From CBDIDH01 sp965277595 (GTDB taxonomy: Bacteria > Planctomycetota > Planctomycetia > Isosphaerales > Isosphaeraceae), in contig CBDIDH010000001.1 in assembly GCA_965277595.1 (NCBI GenBank), forward strand, positions 62,001 through 126,000: a stretch of DNA of 64,000 bases, in the 5' to 3' direction. A program made the translations under genes and the position numbers. The notes beneath the pieces were generated by a model. The model saw only the letters and a program-made list of their open reading frames with translations. It made no database searches and was not told where the DNA came from. Of the stretch, positions 54,232 through 62,574 are shown piece by piece; positions within the stretch are counted from its first letter, which is position 1, and the number at the start of each line of letters is the position of its first letter.

Positions 54232-55398
54232 TCATACCGACGCCCGGTACACCACCGGCTCCAGCCCGCACTCCTGAGAGACTGCCCCGCCGCCGAGGTA
54301 GATCCGTGGCTGCCTTGAGAAGTCGAAAGCCTATAGAGCAGGAACCGCTCCGGGCAGTCCTCCGAGCACCTGACCTCTTTCGCCGTCACTTAGAAGGGGT
54401 GGTGCTTCTCCAGGCTGGTCGTTTTTACCTCGATCCACCGTTCCGATTCATCCTTCTCATCGTACGAGAGGACGTCGAAGCCGATCCCGTCCCCGCTGGT
54501 CATGGCGACCCACTCGACCTTCGCCGCCAGGTTGTCCCGCTCGTAGAAGATCAACCGCCGCTTCTCTACCTCGACGGCGAACTTCTCGCCCAGATGACCC
54601 AACTGTCGGTTCATGTCGTCCCGGAGGGCGAAGTCCGTCTTCTTCCCCCTCCGGGACAGCCAGGGTTTCTCGTCGCTGCTCGGGACGACGATGTGATCGG
54701 TCGGGCCGGGGCTCGAACAACTCGATCGCCGAAAGGTCGGGGATCGGGGACGTCGTTGGGTTCAGGACGGGCGATTCGGCGAGGGCTTCGAGCAAGTCGG
54801 GGTGTCGGATCAGGTAGTCGTCCACGGCCTGGGGCAGGACCGCCTTCTGTAAGTTCCTGGCGGGCTTGTAGCCCTCGATGTACGCCTGCCCCATTCCGAC
54901 CAGGACGGCGCTGATATTCTGGTGCTTGAACTCGATCGAACTCTTCGAGCGGTTGTCCAGGAGCGGCTGCAAGGCCCGCCGATGCTCGGCCTTGCTGTAC
55001 GGCTCGCCGGCAAGCTCGGCCTTCAACATGTGTAAGTAGTCGGCGACGATCAGGTCCACCTCGTCACGGGTCCAGGGACGCCCCCGCTCGGTGGCTTCCT
55101 CGGCCTCCTCCGACGCCATAGAGGCCCCCTTCTTCTCGACCGTGAAGCCGAGTTCCCGGAGCACGAAGTTCGCCTGGCCGGGGGCCTCGCCGCCGCTGAA
55201 CTCCTCGGGTCGAAGGATCTGGCCCGTCAGATGACGGTACGCCAGGCCGATGACGGCTTTAGGAGGATAGCGTTTGCCGTCATGGACGAGTTCGTAGCCG
55301 GTGGATGCCCCGAACGGGTGGTTGATCCCGGCGTCCAGGTCGGCGAACGCCCTGAGGACGTGCTCCCTCGTCAGACCTTTTGAGACCGATTGGGGCAC
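54232..55398 (-). pseudogene. Decayed ScoMcrA-N / DUF3883 gene
   Basis: The N-terminal ~215 residues (SKGLTREHVLRAFADLDAGI, then YELVHDGKRYPPKAVIGLAY) match a ScoMcrA-type N-terminal domain; the C-terminal part is DUF3883 (IGFDVLSYDEKDESERWIEV, then KTT). Three lesions are seen: a one-base shift near 54,717 (in SAIELFEPRP), a TAA at 54390-54392 where FYVTAKEVRCSED would continue, and a one-base loss near 54,340 before AFDFSRQPRIYLGGG. The last frame ends at 54232. Such genes belong to modification-dependent restriction. A sequencing error could explain one lesion but hardly all three. Confidence 0.75.
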
Positions 55399-55482
55399 GA
55401 CGTTGCCCTTGCGAACGGGTTCGAGAACCAGGGCTCCGGCCCATGACGTCCGATCGTAACGTCATTCCCAGGCCCGCTCTAC

Positions 55483-56490
55483 CTACCCCAGAACGATCTG
55501 ACCCAACTCGACGAGTCTGCGGGGTTTTGACTCGACGTCGCCGACGGCGTGGAACATCACCGTGTCGGCGGTCGAGACCTTGAAGCGGCTCTTGCCGATG
55601 TACACGCTCCCGAGCGACCCCAGCCCGGTCACGGCCTTCAAAAAGCCCCAGAAGCGTCCCCTCGTCCACGGGAACCGGATCGGCAATTGACTCGACATCT
55701 CGACCAGTTCCGGCTTTCGGTACGTCTTCGGGCCGATCCTCAGCCCCACCACGTCCCCCGTGACGACCTGCGTTCCGTAGAAATGAAGCTGGTCCCACGT
55801 TTCGGTTTCCGAGAGGCAGGCGACGATCTTCTCGTACTGGCCCGATGGAATCCGCCCGTGGTGCCCTTGAGAGAGGGCCTTACCGAGTTTCGACTCCGAA
55901 TCGAGGCAGAACTCGATGAGGGACGAGAACATCCGCTCGGCGAGCCCTTTCTGCTTCTGCCGCCGAAGGTAGCCGTCCAGTTCCCGCCTGGAGATGACGT
56001 CCGTGCGGGCCTCAACTTCTTGGTCCAGTTCGAGGTTCGGGTTCGTGAAAATGACTTTGGGGTCGATGTGATCCCGGACGAAATGTTCGTCGAGATCCAG
56101 CCCCCGGTCGTGCAGGTACTCGACCACGGCGTCCCGCTTGAGCAAGTTCTCCCGGATCAGGTCCCCGTGATCGACGACCTCACCGCCCCGTCGGGCCTGC
56201 CGCCACACGTTATCTTTGACGGTCAGTTGCCCCGACCAGTTCTTGACCTCGATGAGGTGGATCATCTGGGGCGTGCAGATGATCAGGTCGATCTCCCGGC
56301 GTCGGCCCTGTCGCTTCGAGGGGATGCGTCGGCCGGCGAAAAGGTGGGCGTCCCTGGACCGGAAGGACGAGCCGACGAGTTCCCGTAGCAGCAGTTCGCC
56401 GTCCCGGCCCCCCGCAACGTCCGGCGGCTCGTCGGCGGGCCGGACTTTCTGGATCTCGGACCACTGCCTGAGCCGGTCGATGAGTCCCAA
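55483..56490 (-). CDS. NERD-domain nuclease-related protein
   Basis: A 335-residue protein. Residues ~25-150 form a NERD domain: GRDGELLLRELVG, RREIDLIICTPQMIHLIEVK (Asp 68, Glu 81, Lys 83, a PD-(D/E)XK-like site), then helices. The C-terminal part is not assigned. NERD proteins are predicted DNA-acting nucleases and are frequent near defence genes. It lies close to the decayed DUF3883 gene, on the same strand. Confidence 0.82.
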   Translation of the reverse strand: MGLIDRLRQWSEIQKVRPADEPPDVAGGRDGELLLRELVGSSFRSRDAHLFAGRRIPSKRQGRRREIDLIICTPQMIHLIEVKNWSGQLTVKDNVWRQARRGGEVVDHGDLIRENLLKRDAVVEYLHDRGLDLDEHFVRDHIDPKVIFTNPNLELDQEVEARTDVISRRELDGYLRRQKQKGLAERMFSSLIEFCLDSESKLGKALSQGHHGRIPSGQYEKIVACLSETETWDQLHFYGTQVVTGDVVGLRIGPKTYRKPELVEMSSQLPIRFPWTRGRFWGFLKAVTGLGSLGSVYIGKSRFKVSTADTVMFHAVGDVESKPRRLVELGQIVLG

Positions 56491-56534
56491 GGCGTCCCTT
56501 CCTTCGATGGCGTCCCGTTCACCGCTCGTCCGAA

Positions 56535-57542
56535 TCAGATTGGCTGCCCCTCGATCACGCTCAGATCACCCTGGGCAGGCACGATCCGGGTCAGATGGAA
56601 GTCCGAACCCTCGTAAAGCCGCCGGAACTCCTCGGCGGTCCGCTCGACGCCACCGGGTAAGAGCAGCATGTTGAGGTCCAGGAGCTTGCCGAACGACGGC
56701 TCGTTTCCGGGCGGCAGGACGTGCTCGACGACCAGCAACCTGGACCCCTTCGGCATCGACGTGCGGAGGTTCCGCAGGATGAGCCCCGCTCTCTCGTCGT
56801 CCCAGTCGTGAATGATGTGCCTCAGGAAATAGGCGTCGGCCTGCACCGGGATCGAGGCGAAGAAGTCGCCCCCGACCACCTGGCAACGAGTTGCCAACCC
56901 AGCCCTCTCCAGGTTGGCTGACGCCCGCTCGACGACGTGCGGCAGGTCAAAAAGGACACCCTTCATCTCGGGATACCGGCCCAGGACGCCGGTCAGGTTC
57001 GTGCCGTTGCCGCCGCCGATGTCGGCCAGCACTCCGACGCCCGTAAGGTCGTAGGCGTCGAGTACGGCATGCGTCTCCCGGCCGTGGATCGCCGTCATGG
57101 CGGCGTCGAAGACCTCGGCTTGTTCGGGATGCTCGCCCAGGTACTCGAAGATCGGCTTGCCGTAGAGGCGGTCGAAGGCGGTCTGGCCGGTGCGGACGCT
57201 CTCCAGCAGGTCGCCCCATGCGTGATAATGCTCGTCGCCCATCATGACGGCCATCGCCCATTGCGAGCCGGGCACGTCCCTGCCGAGACACTCGGACAGT
57301 GGGGTCTGAGAGAACCGTTGGTCGTCGTCCTCGGAGAAGACGCCCACGCTGGCTAGGGCTCGTAACAAACGGTAAAGAGTCCGTGCGTGCGTCTGGGTGG
57401 AGGCGGCAAGCTCCTCAGCCGTCTTGGGGCCGTCCGCCAGCCGGTCGGCAAGACCGAGCTTGGCGGCGACGTGGACCATCTGCGAGACCCAGTAGCCGGT
57501 GATCATCCCGGCCAAAGCGTCCTTGGGTGCGGGCTGCGTCAT
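56535..57542 (-). CDS. O-methyltransferase (Methyltransf_2 family)
   Basis: A 335-residue enzyme with an N-terminal winged-helix dimerisation domain (LGLADRLADGPKTAEELAAS) and a SAM domain (LADIGGGNGTNLTGVLGRYP, VGGDFF, ADAYFLRHIIHDWDDERA). The catalytic His is likely in HIIHDWDD. Family members methylate hydroxyl groups of small aromatic or carotenoid-type metabolites. ATG 57542 is the natural start. Confidence 0.9.
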   Translation of the reverse strand: MTQPAPKDALAGMITGYWVSQMVHVAAKLGLADRLADGPKTAEELAASTQTHARTLYRLLRALASVGVFSEDDDQRFSQTPLSECLGRDVPGSQWAMAVMMGDEHYHAWGDLLESVRTGQTAFDRLYGKPIFEYLGEHPEQAEVFDAAMTAIHGRETHAVLDAYDLTGVGVLADIGGGNGTNLTGVLGRYPEMKGVLFDLPHVVERASANLERAGLATRCQVVGGDFFASIPVQADAYFLRHIIHDWDDERAGLILRNLRTSMPKGSRLLVVEHVLPPGNEPSFGKLLDLNMLLLPGGVERTAEEFRRLYEGSDFHLTRIVPAQGDLSVIEGQPI

Positions 57543-57662
57543 GGACGGCTCCGTGACCGGGGTTCTCGTGCCACGACAGGCAAGATACCGACGGTTTGAC
57601 GCCGGGGGCAAGGGGCGGCACAATCGGGGCGACAAAGGGACCCGTCATCGAGGCCGGAGACG

Positions 57663-58910
57663 ATGTGGAAAAAGCAGATCAAGCGGGGCGAGAAGGTCGA
57701 ACTCGAACTGACCAGGGCCGAACGCAAATTGCTCCTCACCGGGCTCGTCTTCCTCCACCGGGGGGTCGAGGAGGCCGTCCGGTCCACGCCGCCGGGCGAG
57801 CCGGTCATGATCACCCTCGGCGATCTGGAAGACATGGCGGGTCACGTTGCGGGGGAGGCGAACCACGCCAAGACCGAGAGGACCGAGGAACTCCTCAGCG
57901 ACATCTACGAGAAGATCGAAGAGTTGCTCGACACGTACGCCGAAGAATCGGGTCCGGCGAAAGGAGGTTCGGCTACCACTGCCGAGTCATCCGCCGATCA
58001 CCGCATGGATGAGAAACCCACGATCCTCCCGATCCCGTTCAGGCCCAAATCTGGCGGCGAGCAATACCCCGTCAAGCTCACCAAGCTCCAGCGGGAGGCG
58101 ATGATCGCTGCCACTCGTCTGCGACGGGGCATCAAGAACAAGATCGGTGAGGTTCCCGACGGCACACAGACCGTCCGCTTCACGAGGAAGGAAATCGTCG
58201 AGACGGCCGGCGAGGTCAACACCGCCATCGATTTCGCCCCGAACCCTTACAGGAAGCGGCTGGTCGCCGTGCGGGACAAGATCGAGGGTGTCCTTAACGG
58301 GCTCGATGACGTGAAGGAACGACCAGTCCGAACACCGGGCAAGACGTCGGGCGGGATCTACCAGTTCAAGATCACGCTGAAGGACACCAAGCCACCGGTC
58401 TGGCGACGGATCGAGGTGCCCGACTGCCCGCTCGGGGACCTCCACGAGGTCATCCAGATCGTCATGGGCTGGCAGAACTCCCACCTGCACCAGTTCGTCG
58501 TCAACGGCGAATACTACGGGCCATTGGCTCCCGACGACTTCGGCTTCGGGACGGAAATGGGGGTCGGGGACGAGGAGGGCATCCTCCTGAGCGAGATAAT
58601 CAAGGGGGACGGCAAGGTCCGGTTCGTCTACGAGTACGACTTCGGCGACGGCTGGCGGCACGAGGTCCTGTTCGAGAAGACCGTCGAGGCCGATCTTAAG
58701 GCCACGTACCCCCGGTGCGTCGAAGGGGCCAGGGCGTGCCCGCCCGAGGACTGCGGCGGGCCTGGGGGTTACGCCGACTTTCTTGCAGCCATCGCCGACC
58801 CGAAGCACGAGAACCCTCGGGACATGAAGGGGTGGTTCGGGGGCAAGTTCGACCCGGAGACGTTCTCGGCCGAAGCCGTAAACCGGCGATTGAAGGGCAT
58901 GTTGCGATGA
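57663..58910 (+). CDS. pRiA4b Orf-3-like protein with long N-terminal part
   Basis: A 415-residue protein. The last ~190 residues match the plasmid pRiA4b Orf-3 family: YQFKITLKDTKPPVWRRIEV, HEVIQIVMGWQNSHLHQF, YEYDFGDGWRHEVLFEK and CPPEDCGGPGGYADFL. The N-terminal ~220 residues contain two related helical segments (KVELELTRAERKLLLTGLVF; VKLTKLQREAMIAATRLRRG). Function is unknown. Its stop overlaps the next start as ATGA. Confidence 0.85.
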   Translation: MWKKQIKRGEKVELELTRAERKLLLTGLVFLHRGVEEAVRSTPPGEPVMITLGDLEDMAGHVAGEANHAKTERTEELLSDIYEKIEELLDTYAEESGPAKGGSATTAESSADHRMDEKPTILPIPFRPKSGGEQYPVKLTKLQREAMIAATRLRRGIKNKIGEVPDGTQTVRFTRKEIVETAGEVNTAIDFAPNPYRKRLVAVRDKIEGVLNGLDDVKERPVRTPGKTSGGIYQFKITLKDTKPPVWRRIEVPDCPLGDLHEVIQIVMGWQNSHLHQFVVNGEYYGPLAPDDFGFGTEMGVGDEEGILLSEIIKGDGKVRFVYEYDFGDGWRHEVLFEKTVEADLKATYPRCVEGARACPPEDCGGPGGYADFLAAIADPKHENPRDMKGWFGGKFDPETFSAEAVNRRLKGMLR

Positions 58911-59938
58911 CCGACCCGGCGAGTCGAAAATTCACTGCCCTCGCACTCCGGGTCGCCGGGCTGATCGTGGCGTTGGCACCGTGGTCGGGCCATGCCGGGG
59001 ACCGGAAGGACGATCATCCCCTTCGGCCGCTCATTCGGGGCATCGGGGCGACCGAGGCCGCACCGCACGGGGAGGGCAACGTCTACGCCCCGGACGTCCT
59101 GGTCGAAGGCGGCCTCCACCGGATGTGGTACGGCGGCCAAGGGCGTGACGGGCACGACCGCATCCACCTCGCCGAGTCGGGGGACGGGGTGAACTGGGAT
59201 CGCAAGGGCGTCGTCCTCGACAACGGCGATGCCAACCACGTCAACGACCCCTCGGTCGTCAAGGTCGGGGGCACCTTCTTCATGTGCTACACCCGTGCCG
59301 GGGCCGGGGTGGTGGACGAGATCGCCCTGGCGACCTCGAAGGACGGTATCGCCTGGGAGCCGAAGGGAACCATCCTCAAACCGGGCCGGGACGGCGAGTG
59401 GGATCACCTCCTTGTCGGGCGGGCTTCGGTGCTGTACGAGAACGGCCTCTTCAAGATGTGGTACGACGGGCGGAAAGACCTGCCACCGGGGGCACCGGCC
59501 GAAGGCGTCCCGAAGTCGCCGACGTCGAGCCGCAGCGTCGGCTACGCCACGTCGAAAGACGGTCTCCGCTGGACGAAGCACCCCCGCAACCCGGTCCTGG
59601 GCGGCGATGCCGGGGGCGTGGACGTGGTGCGGCACGGGGCGGGTTACGTGATGGTCTGCGAGTCTCACGAGGGGACGAAGGCGGCGACCAGCGACGACGG
59701 TCTCAGATGGAAAGACCGGGGGCTGTGGGTGCCCCGTTCGGGCGGCGAGATCGACCGGCACGGCCACGTCACCCCCATGCTTCTCGTGGGGAAGAAGGAC
59801 CGCCCCTGGACGCTCTATTTCGATGCGTCGAGGGCCGCCTCCTGGGATGACAATTCCATCGCCGAGGTCGTCATCCCGCCTGGGCAGATCGAAAAGCTGG
59901 CGGGGTGGGAGGCGGTCAAGGGGGAGCCTGGGCGATGA
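58907..59938 (+). CDS. Secreted GH43-like five-bladed beta-propeller protein
   Basis: A 343-residue exported protein: signal FTALALRVAGLIVALAPWSG, then blades with HRMWYGG, FFMCYTR, FKMWYDG and IHLAESGDGVNWDRK, IALATSKDGIAWEPK, VGYATSKDGLRWTKH. It is a relative of the 19506-20495 protein. A carbohydrate-active role is suggested by the fold, not shown. It overlaps the previous gene and the next one by 4 bp each. Confidence 0.85.
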   Translation: MTDPASRKFTALALRVAGLIVALAPWSGHAGDRKDDHPLRPLIRGIGATEAAPHGEGNVYAPDVLVEGGLHRMWYGGQGRDGHDRIHLAESGDGVNWDRKGVVLDNGDANHVNDPSVVKVGGTFFMCYTRAGAGVVDEIALATSKDGIAWEPKGTILKPGRDGEWDHLLVGRASVLYENGLFKMWYDGRKDLPPGAPAEGVPKSPTSSRSVGYATSKDGLRWTKHPRNPVLGGDAGGVDVVRHGAGYVMVCESHEGTKAATSDDGLRWKDRGLWVPRSGGEIDRHGHVTPMLLVGKKDRPWTLYFDASRAASWDDNSIAEVVIPPGQIEKLAGWEAVKGEPGR

Positions 59939-60555
59939 AAGTGGGTATTTTGGCCGACGTTCACGAGAGCGTTGACCACCTCCGGTGGGCCTTGGCCGTA
60001 CTCCGACGAGAGGGGGCCGAACGCCTGATCCTCGTCGGCGACGTGTGCGGCATGCACACCGACCTCGAACAGACCGTTGGGCTACTGGACGACGCAGGGG
60101 TCGTCGGCGTCTGGGGCAACCACGACTTCGGCCTGTGCGTGGACACGCCGACCGACGAGGACCGGCTCCGCTACAGCGACCGGCTCTTGACCTACATGGG
60201 CCGCCTCCGGCCCCGAATGGAAGTCGAGGGCTGCCTGTTCACCCACGTCGAGCCGTGGCTGGACCCGGAGAAGATCGAAGACTTGTGGTACTTCGAGGGA
60301 CCGCCCGAGACCCCGGAGCAGGTCGCACGCATCTTTGCGGCCGTGCCCAATCGGGTGATGTTCGTCGGCCACTACCACCGCTGGCTGTTGGTCACGCCCG
60401 AGGGCACCCTGCCGTGGTCGGGTGGCGAGCCGGTCGTCCTGGACTCCGGGAAGCGCTACCTCGTGACCATCAATGCCGTCTTCCAGGGGAATTGCGCCCT
60501 GTTCGACACGGAGACGAGTCTGCTGACCCCCTTCAATCTGGGGCGGGGGGGTTGA
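59935..60555 (+). CDS. Metallophosphoesterase, calcineurin-like
   Basis: A 206-residue protein with the metal-binding motifs in order: ILADVHES (Asp, His), LILVGDVCG (Asp), VWGNHDFG (Asn, His) and late FVGHYHRWL (His, His). It hydrolyses phosphoesters; substrate unknown (YfcE-like members act on phosphodiesters). Start at 59935 overlaps the propeller stop (ATGA), so it is in a three-gene operon. Confidence 0.9.
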   Translation: MKVGILADVHESVDHLRWALAVLRREGAERLILVGDVCGMHTDLEQTVGLLDDAGVVGVWGNHDFGLCVDTPTDEDRLRYSDRLLTYMGRLRPRMEVEGCLFTHVEPWLDPEKIEDLWYFEGPPETPEQVARIFAAVPNRVMFVGHYHRWLLVTPEGTLPWSGGEPVVLDSGKRYLVTINAVFQGNCALFDTETSLLTPFNLGRGG

Positions 60556-60896
60556 GACCGCCATCAAGCCGGGGGCCGTCTGTACGGAGATGGTTTAGGA
60601 CGACTTGGGGTCTGAACAGGGGCGGCGGTGGATGCCCTGGTTCTGGGACATTAGTCCCGTGCGGTGGGAAATGGGATCGGCGACGGCGGTGCCGGAGTCC
60701 AGGCCGCCCCCGGTGACGCCGTTGGGGACGATCCAGGGGCTCTGACACACCCCGGCCAGGATCTCCGAGGCCCGGCAAGCCGACTTTCTATCTCGGTCCG
60801 TCGCTCCACCTCGGCCGTCGTCCGTCCCGTCGTGCGAGACGGCGAATCTACGGTCCCCGTCCTGGTATGATCGAGGGGACTACGGAGGCGAACCGA
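60556..60896. other. Intergenic region, about 340 bp
   Basis: No gene is apparent. It is GC-rich, begins after the metallophosphoesterase stop and ends with the GGAGGCGAACCGA ribosome-binding site of the next gene. No clear terminator hairpin with a T-run was found. Confidence 0.5.
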
Positions 60897-61244
60897 ATGG
60901 CGACCAAGCCGAGCCGAACGCAGCAGCAGGCGTGCGACGACCTCGCCGAGGCCCTCGTCCTGATCACGGGGGCGGCCCGGCTCGACGACCGGGGTAAGCT
61001 CGATGCGGACGACCTGGACGATATCGCCCGAAAACTGGCCCAGGCGTCCTCGGCATTCGGCCTCGATGCGATCATCGCCAGGGCGTTGGAGCGGAGGGCG
61101 AGGTCCCTCGGGCTGCCGGCGAGCGCCGCCGAGTTGCTCACGCTCATGGAGGCCGACGTCACGCCGCCGGAGATGCTCCTCCTGGGCGACGACGAGTTCA
61201 AGGCCCTGGTCGAGAGGATGCTGGAGGAGTTGGGCGAAGTCTGA
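60897..61244 (+). CDS. Small helical hypothetical protein
   Basis: A 115-residue soluble helical protein (QQQACDDLAEALVLITGAAR, FGLDAIIARALERRARSLGL) of unknown function. ATG 60897 has GGAGG eight bases upstream, better than the earlier ATG 60867. The 48-residue gene follows 13 bp later. Confidence 0.6.
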   Translation: MATKPSRTQQQACDDLAEALVLITGAARLDDRGKLDADDLDDIARKLAQASSAFGLDAIIARALERRARSLGLPASAAELLTLMEADVTPPEMLLLGDDEFKALVERMLEELGEV

Positions 61245-61257
61245 AGGCGGCCCACCG

Positions 61258-61404
61258 ATGACGATCCGCTACAAGGGCTTCTTCCTCAAGGCGATGCCCG
61301 ACGACCTGCCACTGATCAGGACCGAACAGGCGTCGATCCCGCCCGACGCCCGCAAGGTCGCCTCGCAGGGCCAGGACAAGCCCAGGACGCCGGATGCGGA
61401 GTGA
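61258..61404 (+). CDS. Very small hypothetical protein, 48 residues
   Basis: Encodes MTIRYKGFFLKAMPDDLPLI followed by a polar tail. Position 13 bp after the previous stop, with GAAGGCGG upstream, suggests a coupled small gene. Not recognised. Confidence 0.5.
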   Translation: MTIRYKGFFLKAMPDDLPLIRTEQASIPPDARKVASQGQDKPRTPDAE

Positions 61405-61760
61405 TCCTTCCTTGGCAGGTCTGGGCCTGACCTCAGTGCGTCGGTTGCCGTTGCGGGGCATTGCCCACGTCGCCGGGAAGAAGCGGGAAGGGACCCGGAA
61501 TATGCCGACCGTAAATGATGCCCTGAGATGATGATTCCTTAACAAGAAGACCCGAGATCGATGGTGGCATGGAGGCCGCAGAAAGGGCCGGCTGGAGCCT
61601 CTCAGATTGGGAGGAAAAAGAAAAGATTTCTTTATTGATCGAAGTGTCGCACGCATGCCCCCTGGGCTCATCCCGCCGGCTCTCCGGGGGAGAAGCCTTC
61701 GTCCGGCAAAATTAGGACGACTCGTCTTGCTGGGCTTTGGTGGTTTGTCCTGTCTGCGGT
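61405..61760. other. Intergenic region, about 355 bp
   Basis: No supported gene. The sequence is mixed in composition, with an A-rich stretch GGAGGAAAAAGAAAAGA near 61,612. It separates convergent genes. Confidence 0.5.
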
Positions 61761-62222
61761 TCAAGACGAGCGATCGTCCTCAACGCTGACGATCTGGACG
61801 CCGGACGATTCGCTGAAGGCCCCGAGACCGGCGGCGTGGTAGGTCAAGAGTTCCCACACCGTCAACTCCGTCCGGTCGCCGCAGAAGTCAACTTCCAGGG
61901 TGTCGCCGCCGAGTACGCTCACCGAGTCGGCCAGGTCCAGAGTGAGCCGCTTGGCGGGGGTGGTGATGACCATGCGGTTCTTGCCGACGAACTGAGCGGC
62001 GGCCGACATTACGTCGTTGTCTTCGACGCTGACGACCTGGATACCGGAGCTTTCCAGGAAGGCCGGAGGGGCGGACACGAGGTCCCAGACGGACATCGGG
62101 AGGCGGACCTCATGGGGAGGGAACGGGGTGTTCGCTTCGAACGTGTCCGGGCCGGTCAGGTGGACGGAAGGTTCGACATCCAGTGTGATCCGTTTCGACG
62201 GAATGACCATGATCTGTCGCAT
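61761..62222 (-). CDS. Hypothetical protein made of two tandem ~75-residue repeats
   Basis: The 153-residue protein is an internal duplication. First half: MVIPSKRITLDVEPSVHLTG ... SVWDLVS ... ESSGIQVVSVEDND. Second half: MVITTPAKRLTLDLADSVSV ... TVWELLT ... ESSGVQIVSVEDD. Both are beta-rich with the same order. No family recognised; soluble. Confidence 0.65.
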   Translation of the reverse strand: MRQIMVIPSKRITLDVEPSVHLTGPDTFEANTPFPPHEVRLPMSVWDLVSAPPAFLESSGIQVVSVEDNDVMSAAAQFVGKNRMVITTPAKRLTLDLADSVSVLGGDTLEVDFCGDRTELTVWELLTYHAAGLGAFSESSGVQIVSVEDDRSS

Positions 62223-62574
62223 TGCGTCGGCTCCGTAAAGGTGACGATGTGAACGACACCGCCACCTTTATAGTGACGCAAAAGCCCCTGGGATTTACCT
62301 CCGTTGACGATTTGGTGGGCGAAGGCGTCAGGTCAAACCCGCCCACTGGCCTTCCTCCCGCCTTCACGTCCGGGCTCCCTTCCGAGATGGCCGACCCGAC
62401 TTCGGCCTTCCTCGTGGCCGAAGGAGGCCCGGATCATGGGCACGAAGTCGCTGGTCAGTCGTCTCGGAATCGACCGAGGCATAGTGACGACATGCCGTGA
62501 ATCTGGTGCAATGGCAGCGCCTTCGGACGACCCACCCCATTGAAACGCCTCGCCGTTACACCCCTGAGGTGCTG
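62223..62574. other. Intergenic region, about 350 bp
   Basis: Lies between divergent genes (61761-62222 minus and 62575 plus) and probably contains both promoters. A 92-codon plus-strand frame exists but shows no protein-like pattern. Confidence 0.5.

Noticed and set aside
62222..62500. 92-codon plus-strand frame before the M61 gene
   Set aside because: No protein-like pattern, and it occupies the divergent promoter region.
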